NCBI GenBank assembly: GCA_918026815.1
Contig: CAKJVC010000014.1
Coordinates: forward strand, 372,001-436,000
Source: Chalara sp. BL73
Taxonomy: Eukaryota > Ascomycota > Leotiomycetes > Helotiales
Reading direction: 5' to 3'
Length of the DNA stretch: 64,000 bases
In this document: piece by piece, positions 23,458-38,300 of the stretch
How the letters are laid out: each line of letters starts with the position of its first letter
How positions within the stretch are numbered: position 1 is the stretch's first letter
Made by a program: the position numbers and the translations under genes
Notes under the pieces: generated by a model
Database searches by the model: none
What the model saw: only the letters and a program-made list of their open reading frames with translations
What the model was told of the DNA's origin: nothing

Positions 23458-23908
23458 AACGCCTTCCTGTGCATCTATTGTGGTTCAACACCCTGTATAT
23501 TGAGCGACCTAGAATTGGGTGGTTAGAAAAATTATTTCATTTCAACAGAGTTTTCATCCGCGAGGGGGACCTGTGCAGATAGACTGAAGTTACTCAATAG
23601 ATCAAAGAATGTCATGCTGGAGATACAGAAGCTCATAGTAATAAGAATGATAACCTAACCATCTGCGGCTTAAAAGAATGCAGATTACAGAAATAATTGG
23701 AAATGTTTTGTTTTTTTGACACAAAAATAACATGTGCGAGGTAGATGTATGCTTCGCTCTGCTGGTGAAGAACCCAAATAACATCCCCACCAAGATCCGT
23801 TTCTCGGCCGATGACGTCGCGATGGTGCTCCATGTACACAACAACGGCCGCAACGGCGTATAACTTGGCTGGCACGACGCCAATGACCTCGAAATAGGAG
23901 GCCGCAGC
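23458..23908. other. Short intergenic region
   Basis: About 450 nt between the deaminase stop and the SAC phosphatase start on the same strand; promoter of the latter. No gene seen. Confidence 0.55.
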
Positions 23909-26900
23909 ATGCCTAGCATCGTGCGCAAACTTTTGGTTTTCGCTGTCTTCGACGGTATTGTTCTTCAACCTCTTGCGCAAAGAGGACAGCGGCCTCCACC
24001 AGCAACGAAGATTGCATACAAGAACAATGCTATCACCCAGTTGCCCACGGATGGACAGGACTTGCGAGGGCCAGGGAAAACCTTTGAGGCCTTTGGCATT
24101 GTTGGTATGTTTATTTTATATGATTTGCAATGCAGAATGTTCGCTAAATATTCAATTTGTAGGCCTCCTGAAAGTGACCAGCTCAAAATCCTTCTTAATA
24201 TCGATTACCAGGCGCGAACAAGTTGCGCAAATAAAGGGGAAACCAATATATGTGATTACTGAAGTGGCATTGACGCCTTTGGAGTCAAGGGCGGAAGCCG
24301 AATCTTCAATCAGCCACACTCATGACGGACTACAAAAGTGGAATACTAATGACCACACTGCAGATGTCAGTGACAGTGAAGATGACGCGGAAGAATTTCC
24401 AGCTGTGCTTCACGACGATGTCGATGATGAGCCATTACATGTACCCATCAGCACAGTATCTGGTCAAACAATAGGAGAACACAAACGAACGAGCAGCGTG
24501 GCGGAGGACGTCATCAGTAAGAAGGGTTCTTATGGACGATTTGCTAGAAATTTCTTCTCCAAGAAGGGCTGGAATGTTGACCAAAGGAGGAATCAAGGAA
24601 TGTCTGTGTCTGCTACAGACCCAACGCTACCTAGTGCAGACATCAAAACAGGAGATGGTCAACAGTCCTCCAAAAGCTCTATCATGGAAACTATCAGAGA
24701 TGATGATGACACGAAACAGAATGATGTTATTGAAGCGCTCCTGCCAAAATTGCTGAGAACGACTCAAATCCTCTTTGGGACTTCTAGAAGTTTCTTCTTT
24801 TCTTACGATTATGATATTACCAGGAGTTTTGCAAATCAGAGGACTTCGGGTTATGAGTCTCCTCTACATACGAAGGTCGATTCATTGTATTTCTGGAATG
24901 AGCATATTATACAACCTTTCATTGATGCTGGACAAACACGATTTGTTCTACCCCTGCTCCAAGGCTTCGTGGGTCAACGATCCTTCACAATGGATACAGA
25001 CCCTCCTAAGCACTTTGGCATAGAGGGGACCGAAAACTCGACGCTAGAAATGAAGGAATTTCCAGCGGAAACTGATATCTCATCTACAGAACCCGAAGAT
25101 CCGGATACTAAGCAGCGAATCTCTAAGGAAGGCCGAATTAGTGAAAAGACATTTTTGCTGACCTTAATCTCACGCAGGTCAGTCATGCGTGCAGGCTTGA
25201 GATATCTGCGCAGAGGAATTGACGAAGGAGGTAATGCTGCAAATGGAGTTGAAACAGAGCAGATTCTCTCCCAACCCTCATGGGCTCCATCCAGCAAAAT
25301 CTATTCTTTTGTTCAAATTCGTGGAAGCATACCCATTTTCTTCTCTCAGACGCCATACTCTTTTAAGCCAGTACCTCAACTTCAGCATTCAGCAGATAAA
25401 AATTTCAATGCTTTCAAAAAGCATTTTGCAAATATCTCAGAGCGCTACGGGGACATTGAAGTCACGTCTCTGGTGGAGAAACATGGGAATGAGGCCATCG
25501 TCGGTGATAAGTATCAAGAGTATATGGCTCGTTTCAATGAAGAAAATGCAAATAAATCTGGAGAGAATGCCATCGGCTTCGAGTGGTTTGACTTCCATGC
25601 ACAATGTCGAGGAATGAAATTTGAGAACGTCAGTATACTCACAGAGGCGCTTGGGGATAGGCTTGATTCTTTCGGCCATACAATTGAATGTGATGGACAG
25701 CTTTTGAATAAACAGAGTGGAGTGCTACGGACCAATTGTATGGACTGCCTTGATCGGACAAATGTCGTACAGAGTGCGTGCGGCAGGAGAGCTCTGGAAC
25801 TCCAATTGAAGGACGAGGGTATAGATTTTAGTCTCCAAGTAGACCAGTCAGGATCTTTTTTCAATGGGCTATGGGCGGATAATGGAGATGCAATTTCGAA
25901 GCAGTACGCATCAACAGCAGCGTTGAAAGGCGACTTCACGCGAACAAGAAAGCGAGATTATAAGGGGGTATGTACTACGCTCAAAGATCAGCTTCAGGCA
26001 TCTGTTATACTCACATTTTTTGAGCGAACCGATTACTGATAGTGGTATTTGATATTTGTTTTGGACATATGCTAAGCATTAAACTTTAGGCCTTGACAGA
26101 CATGGGATTGTCGATCTCGAGATTTTACTCGGGGTGAGAGTGACCTTCTCTATCTCAGTTTCCACTGCTAACAGTGTAATCCAGGATAGTGAATGACTAT
26201 TTCAGCCAGGCCGCAATCGATTTCCTTCTGGGAAATGTTACTGCTCTAGTATTTGATGAGTTTGAAGCTAACATGATGAGCGGTGATCCAGGAGTGTCGA
26301 TGCAAAAGTTGCGTCAACAGGCTATTGATGAAAGTCAGAAAATTGTGATTGCAGATGAACATGAAGAATTTATTGGTGGCTGGACCCTCCTCACGCCACA
26401 CAGCCCCAATACCATCAAGTCAAGTAAGTAACATATCTATACAATATGACTGCCATCTTGCTGAGCTGTTGGATAATATTGAGTTTTCCGCGCTCTTCCT
26501 CAAGCTTTGTCCATGCAACTAACGATCCGTCTACAGTGCCTTTCGAGGAAGCCGTGCTTCTCCTTACCGATTCGGCTATATACGCCACACGCTTCGATTG
26601 GAATACCGAGAAAGTCATATCCTTCGAGAGAGTAGATTTGGCACATATTCTGAGCCTTAAATATGGGACATACATCACTTCTACATTGTCTGCTACCCAA
26701 ACAGATGAGAATAAGAATGTTGGAATTGTGATTACCTATGCAGCTGGGAGAGACAACATCAGCCGTGTCAATACCAGATCGTTGTCAACAACTGTGTCGT
26801 CTATTGAAGAAAGTAGCAATGCTTCTGTGGCAGATATCACATCTTCGCCCTTAACTGCGAATCTCACAAACCTATTTGCAGGAAAGCCTACGCCTCCAGG

Positions 26901-27168
26901 TAACAAGGTGCTGGCCTTCAAGGCGCTGCCATCTCAATCGGCTGTGTCGGCTAGGCATGAAGAGACTCGCTTGAGTGAGCTTGAAGCCGTCAAATTGATC
27001 TGTGCCGAGATAGAGCGGCTGATTCTGCGTGCAAGAAGAGGAGGGGCTGGTCATGGCCTTACAGGTATTGTTGAAAATAGTACGATTATCAGCCTAGCTG
27101 AGGCACGAAAGAGTACCGGGATTCTGGAGCAACTTGGACATAGCTTGAAGAAGCTTGTCTGGGCTTAA
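23909..27168 (+). CDS. SAC-domain phosphoinositide phosphatase (hSac2/INPP5F-like C-terminus)
   Basis: Exons 23909-24104, 24163-25967, 26090-26133, 26185-26423 and 26537-27168 encode 971 aa. The SAC catalytic signature CX5R(T) is complete: Cys591 to Arg597 in NCMDCLDRTNVVQ. N-terminal SAC elements (FGIVGLLKV, GKPIYVITEV) form only after the first intron is removed. A long acidic, low-complexity insertion separates them from the core. After the core, KRDYKGALTDMGLSISRFY leads into NDYFSQAAIDFLLGN. Next comes a region resembling the hSac2 homology domain (PFEEAVLLLTDSAIY, FDWNTEKVISFERVDL). SAC phosphatases remove phosphate from PI4P or other phosphoinositides at endosomal, Golgi or plasma membranes. 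No membrane anchor like that of Sac1 is visible, and no 5-phosphatase domain follows, so it is not a synaptojanin. Confidence 0.9.
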
Positions 27169-27745
27169 GGGGAAAGAAGAGATGTCACTACCTAGGCAAA
27201 GCAACAGTCACTCTCCATTATAGATATAGAAGTTGCTAGGCATAGAAATATCCCAAGTTGAGGAGAGCGTTTTGCCAGTTTTACTTACGTATTCAAATGC
27301 ACAGTGCTTGCACCACTTCTGTAGCTAGTTTCACTTGTGTGGTCCCAAATTCGAAGTGCTTAATTGGTTTGCTTACAGTTTATGGAGAAATCCGATGTTA
27401 AACTCTGTAGGCGAAGGCATTTATGAACCTGATGCGGTCATTCAAAGCGGGAGATAACGCGATGGAGTGCCGAACTCCTAAGTAACTCAACACAGCCCAA
27501 TCGCAAGTTAAGTTTGGCCCCGCTGTAGACTACATTTCCAGACTTGGAACAAGACGCCAAGCCTTCCGAGAACGCGAGATTGCTCCGATATTGAACCCCT
27601 CCTCCAAAGAATACGGCACTTCAAAAGTGACTGAGGAAATCGAGCCCCCTCAATAGCACACCTTCTAGGAACAAGACATCAAGGTGTAGACATCAAGGTT
27701 ACTTCACTGCAAGTATTCAGCATATAAGAGAAACGCAAATCAACA
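27169..27745. other. Intergenic region, promoter of formaldehyde dehydrogenase
   Basis: About 580 nt between two plus-strand genes. It ends in a short A/C-rich leader (CAAATCAACA) directly before the ATG, typical of well-expressed fungal genes. No gene seen. Confidence 0.55.
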
Positions 27746-29119
<1,374 letters not shown>

Positions 29120-29980
29120 CTCCGTACGGATTCTCGAAGTTCCAAACTGTAGGGTTTTCCAATGTATATGATTTGGGAGGACAAATTGAAAAAAATACTG
29201 GAAAGGCAAGGCAAAAGAATGAAAAGTGACGGCATGCAACTGCTCAAGGAACAATTTTATTGCCTTGTGAGGTGCTATGATATATTGCATATTTTGGCTT
29301 CGCCCTGTAGTTATGAGGAACGCATGTTTTGAAAAGCGCCAACGATTTTATGTCTTACAAGGCCGTGTTTACAAGGTTTGCTTTGGTTCTAATGCCCCAA
29401 TATCTGATATGCATGAAAAACTTTCGTATTGCACCGAGGTCTGAAAATGCGTCATAGCCTGCCGCACATCGAAAACTCTTAATATCAGCCGGGACAGCTC
29501 ACCACTCAGTCCGCCTATCAAAGAGTTCTATCTATGATCTCTCACCTGAAGGTGCACTGCCATCTGCTATTCTATCGATATGGCAAGAGCTTCCCCCCCC
29601 TCCAGAGCATAGCTATCCGATATCTTTGCAGTGAGCTGGAGCCTGTCACATCTAGAGATTCTTGGGGGGAAGTGAGAAAAAAAAATAGAGCAGTAAAAAA
29701 AATAACACATCACAATGTCGTCATTTATTCGTCTTGGTCCAGGTTGAAACATAAGCTCGTTTCTTAAGATGTAATGATATTATCACCAGCAAGTCGCCGA
29801 TGTTTGAGCAGCAGACCTTATAACCTGCGCCCGCTAAATGCCCATCCATAAGCAACGGCCAATAAATACATAAGCAATGTCCTTCTCAGACCAACGCCTC
29901 GAGAAAATTCCAGGTCTATATGTTGCTGTTCAACGCTGCCTGCTATTCCAAAACCTCGGCTGTGGACCTAACACCAAAAA
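29120..29980. other. Convergent 3' intergenic region
   Basis: About 860 nt between the formaldehyde dehydrogenase (+) and AN1 protein (-) stop codons. It has A-rich tracts around 29680-29700. No coding or RNA gene seen. Confidence 0.55.
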
Positions 29981-30662
29981 TCAGATCCCCTTGATGATCC
30001 GCGATTGCGTCGACTCCTTGTTAAGCTGCGCTGCATTCCGCTCGTGAGATTCTTTCTTGCACTTTTTTTTAAACATGTCAGTCAGGTACTCATAACTTGG
30101 GCCAGCAGTCCCTTGTCGAAGCCCAAGAGCCAGTCTAGACCGTCTAGGTGGGCAAGAGAACTTACATCCTCCAACCCGTCACATTTATGATCTTCCAGCA
30201 ACCTATGATCGCCGCAATAATGTCCCTGGCAGAACCCACAGTCGCCAATGATACGCTGCGCACCGTTCTTGCATTCCTTGAAGGTGCATCTTATCTTCTT
30301 GGGCGGCATGCCGCCTCTGATGGAGCCTGCCATGTGGATGGTGGATTCTCGTTGTATGCTATAGTCCTCTAACGTGGATGAAAGAGAGAGATGCTTGCCG
30401 GCGTGTACGAGACGGAGATCGCTCTCTGGTATTGAGGTCCGGACAGAGAGGAGGGTGGTGAGGTTAGAGATGGACAGGGTCGATGGGACGGTAAGGGGGA
30501 TTGCTGTATATACATTAGCCATATTTCTAGAGGTGGCTAGGGAGGAAAAGGGGGGATGGGGGGCCTACTGTTGCCGGTGACGTTCTTGACGAATATCTGC
30601 ATTGTCGACTGTTGTTGGGGTTCTGGGGATGCGGATCTAGAGCTTGAGGTCGAGGAGACCAT
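29981..30662 (-). CDS. Ubiquitin-like domain plus AN1 zinc-finger protein
   Basis: Exons 30662-30569, 30503-30166 and 30061-29981 encode 170 aa. The ubiquitin-like fold starts MQIFVKNVTG, as in ubiquitin itself, and runs through STLEDYSIQRESTIHM to a GG-like end (SIRGGM). The AN1 zinc finger follows, with cysteines and histidines spaced as CTFKEC, CGFC, HYCGDHR and HKC. The last exon adds a short basic tail (CKKESHERNAAQL). Proteins of this layout are linked to ubiquitin and proteasome stress responses and to Cdc48 cofactors, but the exact partner is not readable here. The start is uncertain: Met at 30662 gives a 20-residue Ser-rich leader, while Met at 30602 would start directly at the ubiquitin-like fold. 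A run of eight A precedes the last acceptor in the 104-nt intron 2. Confidence 0.87.
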
Positions 30663-32340
30663 TGTGTATGGGGCGTAACCTGGGAGGACACAGAGGAAGT
30701 GAGAAAAGAGGTTGCTAGAAGAGGTCAAGATGTCGTGTGATGAGGTGATAAGGGTGAGAGTCAAGGTATGTCCAAGCGCTTGTATTGGCGTTATATTGGC
30801 GTTATTGGTAATAGTGATCGGAGTCTCGTTTGTGTCGTGAATGTGATGAGAGTGTCGAGAGGTATGGAAGGTGGTTGTCAAGTGCGCTTGTGTGGTGTAT
30901 AATGATAAGAAGGGAAGCGGGAGAATGGGGGAGCCAGAGGTGCTTATATTCGACATCAGTTAGGTTACGTACCGCCTGGTGTCTTGACGAGCTAGCTTTC
31001 TCCCAATGCGGTGGCGCTCCCGAGTCGTAATTGAAAAAATGGCATCACTTTATTTAGTTCACCTCTCATTCTTTCGAATTTCTCTACTTTTATTGAATTT
31101 CTACCACAATACTGAACTGATGAAGGCCAACGCTATCTTTGGGAATTTGGATGTTATATAAACAAAGGAAATAGGTTCTCTCACCGGCATCCTATTGTTT
31201 CACCGTGCATCTCGACCCGATGACGGCTATTCCTCAGCCTTCCCCCATTCTATGGCGACAAGGCTCTAGAAGGCGATAGAAGGAGCAGCCTTCTTAATTA
31301 AACACTAAGCAGGCAAACTCGTAGTTCTGAACTCTAGCTGGTGTTAATACATACATAGACACATACATATATATACAGTACAGGGACTTGCGCTCGATCA
31401 CAGACAATTCCTCAAGGGTAATCATCAGCATCTTGACGCCCTTTTATGAACTATGACAAACTCGTAACCTCATCCCTCAAACACCCGGAACCGCTTTTAT
31501 TGACACTTATTGATCATGTGCTAGGCAAGTGCGGCCGGGCAGCTTATCACCACATGTCTAGGGTAGCGTTACCGTCGAGCTGGCCTGCACCCCGTTCCTG
31601 GAAGGGGTACTCCTGCAGCAGCCATCCGCATTAGCCGCTCCGCCCGTTAATGCATGTGTTGTCCTTGTACAACTCACTTTAAAAGGTACTAAGCGAGGAC
31701 CCTGGATACGTTGGGAGGTTGGGATGGAACTATTGATTCGATCCGGCCAGCTGGAGAAAACTTAAGCAGCCAGCGAGGCTGAACCAGGCCCAGCCTAGAA
31801 GCTTCGAGGCTGAGGAATGGGTCATGTTGGGGATTGAGTGGCAAGAAAGTGGCACACGCGAGACACCATCATGAGGCTGAGTCATGAATGAGTGCTGGAT
31901 CTCAGCCCCTGGTGTCGTCAAACACCTAACTGATTCAGTGTGGTACATGGACGACATGCATAGTCTTCTACCGAAAGATCTCCGGCTTCGATGCCCCAAG
32001 GTGACAAATTGCTTAGATCATCATAGTCATCTCTCTCGCTTATCGGTTATTAATATATAAAAGGGTGAGCTTGAGAGTCAGTCAGGTGCAGGACAGCAGC
32101 CAACCGACCCACACCACCAAGTCTTATCCTCACCATTCTTCGCTGTGCATGTGGTTCCAATAAGATGTCCTCTACACAACTCTAGCCTTCAGTCTTGCAA
32201 AGACTGACATACATTCTTGACTCAGCGCTCCAAAGTGCTGCAGATGCTCCCACATGCCCCTGAACTCCTTGTCCTGATGCACCATAGATGTCTTTTGACT
32301 CTTCTACTAACCTAACGCCTTCCAAAGTGTCGTGATCTCG
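30663..32340. other. Intergenic region with an orphan promoter-like element
   Basis: About 1.7 kb between the AN1 gene start and the ATG2 3' end. Microsatellite-like ACATA/TATA runs occur near 31350-31380. A TATATAAAAG box at 32054-32063 is followed by CT-rich sequence and an ATG at 32164 that opens only a six-codon frame. No gene is supported. Confidence 0.5.
32054..32063 (+). promoter_or_regulatory. TATA box without an obvious gene
   Basis: A strong TATATAAAAG sequence followed by an A/C- and CT-rich leader-like stretch, pointing toward the ATG2 3' end. The downstream ATG (32164) closes after six codons, so any transcript would be non-coding or antisense to the ATG2 terminus. Confidence 0.3.
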
Positions 32341-35300
32341 TTAATGTTTCTTGTATTTCTGAGCATTGTTAGCGTTAGTGCTGCGCTCATGCTTGCTTTG
32401 TTAACTTACAGCGTCTGCTTTTGCTAGATTCGATGGGTCTAGCGCGTTTGTTGCACCCATCAAGACTTGACCAGCTCCCTTAAAAACCCCAATGGCAGGT
32501 CGGAATACGACTGTTGGTCCGTGTCGACGCACGGCTTTCACTACTCCTGTAGCACTGCCGCTCTCCATTATTTCGCCCGGTACCGCTATGATGGCATCCT
32601 TAGCCTTCAAAATATCCCTAGAGAACCCAGCATAACCACCTTTGAGCCCTTGTAACACGCCAACGGGCTGGTTTGCGTAAAGGCTGATCTGTTTAGTCTC
32701 TTCGTCTGTGTCATTATCCTCCAAACCTGCACTTAAAGGTTCCCCTGTAGGACTCACAAGTCCTTCAACGTCCTGGAGCAGAGTTTGAATGCCAATAGCA
32801 CCCTTAGCACCTAGTTTGACCAGCGCGGTTCCAGTACTCTTGCCAAACGCTGCAGCACCTTTGGATATGCTTCGCAAGACTCGACCATCTTTTCTATATT
32901 CCTGCATCGGTACTTCCACTAGATGTTTAATGCCTGTTCCAACATCCACGAAAGTTCGCACGGGCGCAAGGCCAGCCAATATCCCGGGCAGCTGATTCCT
33001 CTTGATTTCCGGCATCCAGATATCGTTCAGTGTTTTGCCTAACTTATCAAAGCCGGAGACACCATAAATGATGGTGTGTCTCAATATCATGTTCGCCTCC
33101 TCAAGAATTACGAAGTTCATGAGCTCGGTCGTATGCCCGGCCCGCAGACCTGCATAATCAACGTGCTTCGGCTTAAAGTCCAATTTAACTGGAATGGAGT
33201 TCACTTCTACTCTTTGAAGGAAGGGAACATCGCCAGAAGGCGCGTTGACTGGAACTGAGTCATCTTTGAAGGCGAAAAATCTCTCGATGAAGTCCAGCGC
33301 ATGCTGATCAACATGCAGCCGTAGAGGAAGCACAGTTGCCTTCAGCACAATCTCGGATGCCGCCAGTTCTGGTACCGGCCGAACGTTGAGGATTTCAATG
33401 TGAACCATGCTTGTGCCGGTCTCCCTTTCACCAGCCTCCTGCATATATGTAGCAAACTTTCTCCAGGTTGACGAAGGAATATGATCGAAGATCTCAAGAT
33501 CCCGTACACGGATATCGACAGAACTCTGAGTTTCGCCACTTCCTTGAGGAAACACAACCAAATCAGCACAGACTCCTGTCAATTCAAAAGTAATCTTGTG
33601 ATGCTTGCTTCTTTCAAGTCGGAGCCGCTTAGGTCTTTTATATCGAGAGCCTCCTTGCATGCTAGGTGCTGCTGATGCGGTTGTCGTTGCGACTGACTCT
33701 GTATCTGTCATGTTGTCGTTCATAAGCTCACGATTGAGCATTAATGCAAGCTCGTGCGGGTCACGGTTTCGAGGTATGTCAATATAGATAGAATTGAATA
33801 AAAAGTCACCAATGACAGTTTCTTCGTCTTCGTCTTCGACGTCCAGGTGAGAGCGTCTTTCATTTCGTGCCCTCCTCTCAATTGCTTTGACTTCAACATC
33901 ATGCACGGCCCTAGCAAGGGTATCTCGAGTTTGCTGCCAATCATAGCCATCGAAGAGATGCCAAATAATATGTACATCTCGCACACGCACCTTAAGAGGA
34001 CTCTTCCGGACTTGTGTGCGGTCTGACTTATCGTAGGCATTTTTCGCAGAATTCCACCTGTGAGCAGTTCCATCTAAGGCTGGACCAGTACTGAAGTGAT
34101 CCTCATGGAATTCTAGTTCGCCTACCTCATCAGATGATTCTGGTGCATCCAAAAGGCTGTCAAGCATGACACCGTCTTGAGTATCTCGGGTAGTGAGTTG
34201 GCTTGAAGACACAGATCCATCCTCCTCTAATATAGCTTCCTCGTACTGATCATCCAGCTGATAATATTGAGAGTCGAAGTCCAAATCATCAGCATCTTCC
34301 TCACCAAGGATATCTTCTGGATTTGAAGTGCCAAAGTCCTCATCGAAATTGTAATTCCCCTCTGCCCTTCCGAAAGCATCTCCAGACAGTGACTTGAGAA
34401 GATCCTCAACCGGTATCACTTTCGTCCGAAACTTGAGCTCTTTGCTTGGTGGTGATGGTGGCGTCAACCCATTCAGTATTGCAAGAAGAGTCTGTGTTGA
34501 ATCTGCACAAGACTCAAGAACAAACAGGTCGTCTCGTAGCTCCACATCAATCGACTTCTCGCCATCCTCATCGGCCCTTATCCGCACAATGGCTTGCGCT
34601 GAGGATATGTAACTGACAGGAACCCACCCCTTGCCACAAAGACTGGCGACTTGGCTGCTCCCACCATCAAAGGATTCTCGCCTCGATTTGGCTGGTGCAT
34701 TACCGGGTACTAAGTTGGCCATGTTATCGATAACAAGCACAGAAGCTTTCCCTAGTTCAGCAGTAGCATTTGCATTTTTATCTTCAGGTAAAACGGCTGT
34801 GAGACGTGCTTCCGCCAAAACCAGCAAGAGTTTCGATTCCAGCCCAAGTGGGTTCAATCCAATTATGCAGTCCCGCAAAATAATATCAATTGTTAATGGC
34901 TTCGTTTCAGTAGGGCAAGCCGGCACCAAATTTGTTGCCTTAGCGCGCTGAGCGGAGGAACCAAGTTGATTTTTGCCTGTTAGCGTCGCTACGGATGCTG
35001 TAAGGCTTGCTGATATGTCCTGGGCCGTGGCATTTTCAGTAAGATCAAGTAAAGCTAATAGCGTTGCTACCCGATACTCTGCTTTCAGGTTCCATAGCTT
35101 GACTTTCACTATGGGTTCCATCTCATCTCCAATCATCCGTGCCATGATTGCAGGCGCTCTGGCTCCAGGTTCTCGAAGTTCTACATCTGTGGCAGCGCCA
35201 ATGAGTTCTTCATTGCCATTCCGATGTACGCTTAATGTACTCATACTTAGAGCTACCAGAAATGGGAACGTTATTTGTGCAACATCACTGTCTTTGGCTG

Positions 35301-38300
35301 AAATTCTAATGTTACCGATGCTTCCCCCAACATTGATATGTGCTTCAATATTTTTTATTTTGACCAACGATAGAAGTCCCGGCCGATCATCTTCAGGAAG
35401 GTATTTCGCAACGGTAGAGAGCCTCCCTACCTCTTCGCCGAGTTCTGGCAGGTAACTTAAGTCTTCCAGGCTGTTAATTCGTGTCTGACAGTCGTCCATA
35501 GTCAATCTCAAGACCGAGCCCTGCCTTCGTTGGCGTAAAAGAGTATCGAGGAGAATATCATCATCTTGATCATACTTGGATTTCGAAGGTGTGATTAGTG
35601 ACAGTAGTGTATCTAGATCTCTGTGCTCTGGCGTTTGCAGGAATTCAATCCTTGTGCCAATTATATCTATCGTGATGGCTGGATCATTGTTCGCCATCTT
35701 GAGATGTGGCCCGGATAGCATGATCTTTTGGATTGCAGCTCCTAAGACGGCGCCACGGCTAATGATTTTAACTGCAGAAGTTTCCACTCCAATGCTACAT
35801 TCAGTACCAATCAAATCGAGAACAAAACCTCCAATTCTGATATCAGCCTTTAAAGCCGAAGGCAATGAGGTAGCCTCGGACGCTTCGAAACGTACGCCTC
35901 GAGCTTTGGGCTTGATAGGAGTGGTCGTCGTGACTGTGCTATTTGAAGCAATAGAACTGCCTAGATTCAGCACACTACTGAGTCCACCAAACCAGCTGAA
36001 GGTTTCATCAAGTCTTTGAAGGTCAATAGAAACATGCATAGGGAGTGTATTGACTTCTAAACGCTTGTCACTGGCTGTCCTAATATACTTGACGGAAGCA
36101 TCTATACCAGCAGATGCTCGGAGGTCCCTTGTAGAAGCACGCATCTGTAGACTAGCATCAAACGATAATATATTTTCCTGTGCATAACCAAAACTGAACT
36201 TCTTGAGTCGCAGTTCCGTCTCCGATCTGGATATTGAAGCACGACTATCGACCGAAAGGCCATCAAGATTAAGTCGCAGAAGTACATCGGATTCGGGTGC
36301 GTGAATCCACGGTACACTATCTACTATATTAGTGCTAGTAACTAGTGCGCCATCGAGCCGATCCAAATACTGCAGTGATACTGTATCTGCATTAAAGCTC
36401 CAGTTTGGTGTTCCTGAGTTTTTTTCTTCTTTTTGTGAATCACTCGTAATGGCCTCCTGCTTGATCGCCTCTTGTAGCCTTTGTGTGAGTCTCCAGAGAA
36501 GCCTTCCTACAGGGATATCAAAGTGACTCAACAGATTTCTAACCATAACTTCTATGGTATTAGCACCATCTTCAACCTTTGGAGCATTTGAAATCTGGGC
36601 AGGTTGTGCAGCAAGGGATCCAGATGGCGCACCGCCTCGGCCAGGGAGGTGAGTCGAAAAGGCACCGGGAAGATACATTGAGTCTGACTCAGAAGCATTG
36701 CCATCAAAGCTGCTTTGAAACAGAATGTCGGTTTGTGAAATATCAGGATCCGCTTCAACCTTAGATCCTGGGAGGTATATTAAAATCTGATCGATGTTGA
36801 ACAATTGCTTAAGCATTCGTGCGTCTTCATCGGTGGAGATAATAGAGTGTTCAGATACGGTGCTCGAGCTTTGTTGAATTGGTATAGCTTGCTGAGAATA
36901 AGTGGCCGACGATTTTGCGTCCTGCTGCGGTATAGCTCCAGAAAGCGGCAGCTGGGGTGGTCGAGATGCAGCAAGGCTGTGTGTGGAATCTGCGTGGCGA
37001 GAAGTTTGCAAATCACTAACAGATTCTTGATTTGTCCCTTTTCGGTTTTCTATTGGAGATGGTGCTCCATCGCTTTCACTGCACTCCCCAGAGCGTGACC
37101 AGTCTCCAGATATCTTAGCTGGATGTGATGCATGAGACAGAGCGCTCATGTACATACTTTCTGCTTCTTCATGGCTGAACAAGCGCGACTGAGTAAGGTC
37201 TTCTTCAGCCTCAGGGCTCGAGCTTCCAGATCCATCACTGCCTACATTTGTGATGTTAGGCACGCGAGGCGACGCATCGTGGATGAAATTGATAGCCGTA
37301 GCAGGTTGGACGGGAAGGGTTCCCTGTGACTGTGACACACGCCCTTCTGAAAACCTTGGGAGTACCCTGGCGGGCAATGTAGCAGATTGCAACACAGAAC
37401 GAGCTACTCCAGTCTCGCTAGCATCAGGTCTGGGGTAGCTCAAAAGGCCCTGTGAAGTGGCAGCCATATGAACAGAGGCTTTCGGAGTAGATAGAGGAGA
37501 TGCTTTCCAGCTTTCTTCGGCATGCTGTATAGATGACCTGGGTGACTTAAAACGCTCAGGTTGCTCAGGATCATCGTAACGACCATCTGTAGCATGTTCA
37601 AGAGAAGTTGAACGTTGAAAAATATTGTCTCCAAATTCACTATCGGCAGTGGCGCTATGGCCCATAGATGGACTGCCAGCTGCAACCTCGATATCTTCAT
37701 CTTCTTCTGCCGCATCATCAAACCGGCCTCCATCACTGACAACGACTGAAGCGTACAATGGAGCACTATCACTTGTTCTCCTTGATTTAGATGCTGTTGA
37801 TGATTTACTGGATGAAGACCTTGTACTGAAAACAGGGGATGTTGTTCCATCATAATGCTGATCAATACTTGTCACTGCATTCGTGAATGACTGAGAGAGG
37901 TTCCTTTCCTCGAAGAAGTTGGATTGTGCCACTGAAGGCGACGACATTGTAGAAGTTCTGGCAAGGCTGGAGAAAGTATTTGCCTCCGAGATCAAAGCTC
38001 CCCTAATTGTGTTAAGGCATATCAGCCGTTTACCTTCTTTCAAGACAGAGCCTGGTTGAGGGCTATCCGAAGCACTGATCGTTTCCAGATCATGAGTAAC
38101 ACCCTCAACATTTACGTTATCTATCTTCAACTGGACTGTAACTGAATCTGCAGTATGCTGTGAAGATGATGCAGGTGAATCATGAGGTATCCCTACATCC
38201 AAATTGATTGTTACGCCCGAGATCTTTATTGCAATCCGGTCAACAATCCCTTGAAGGACCCTGGTAATCCAGTCTGGAACTGATAGAGCGGTACCCGTGC

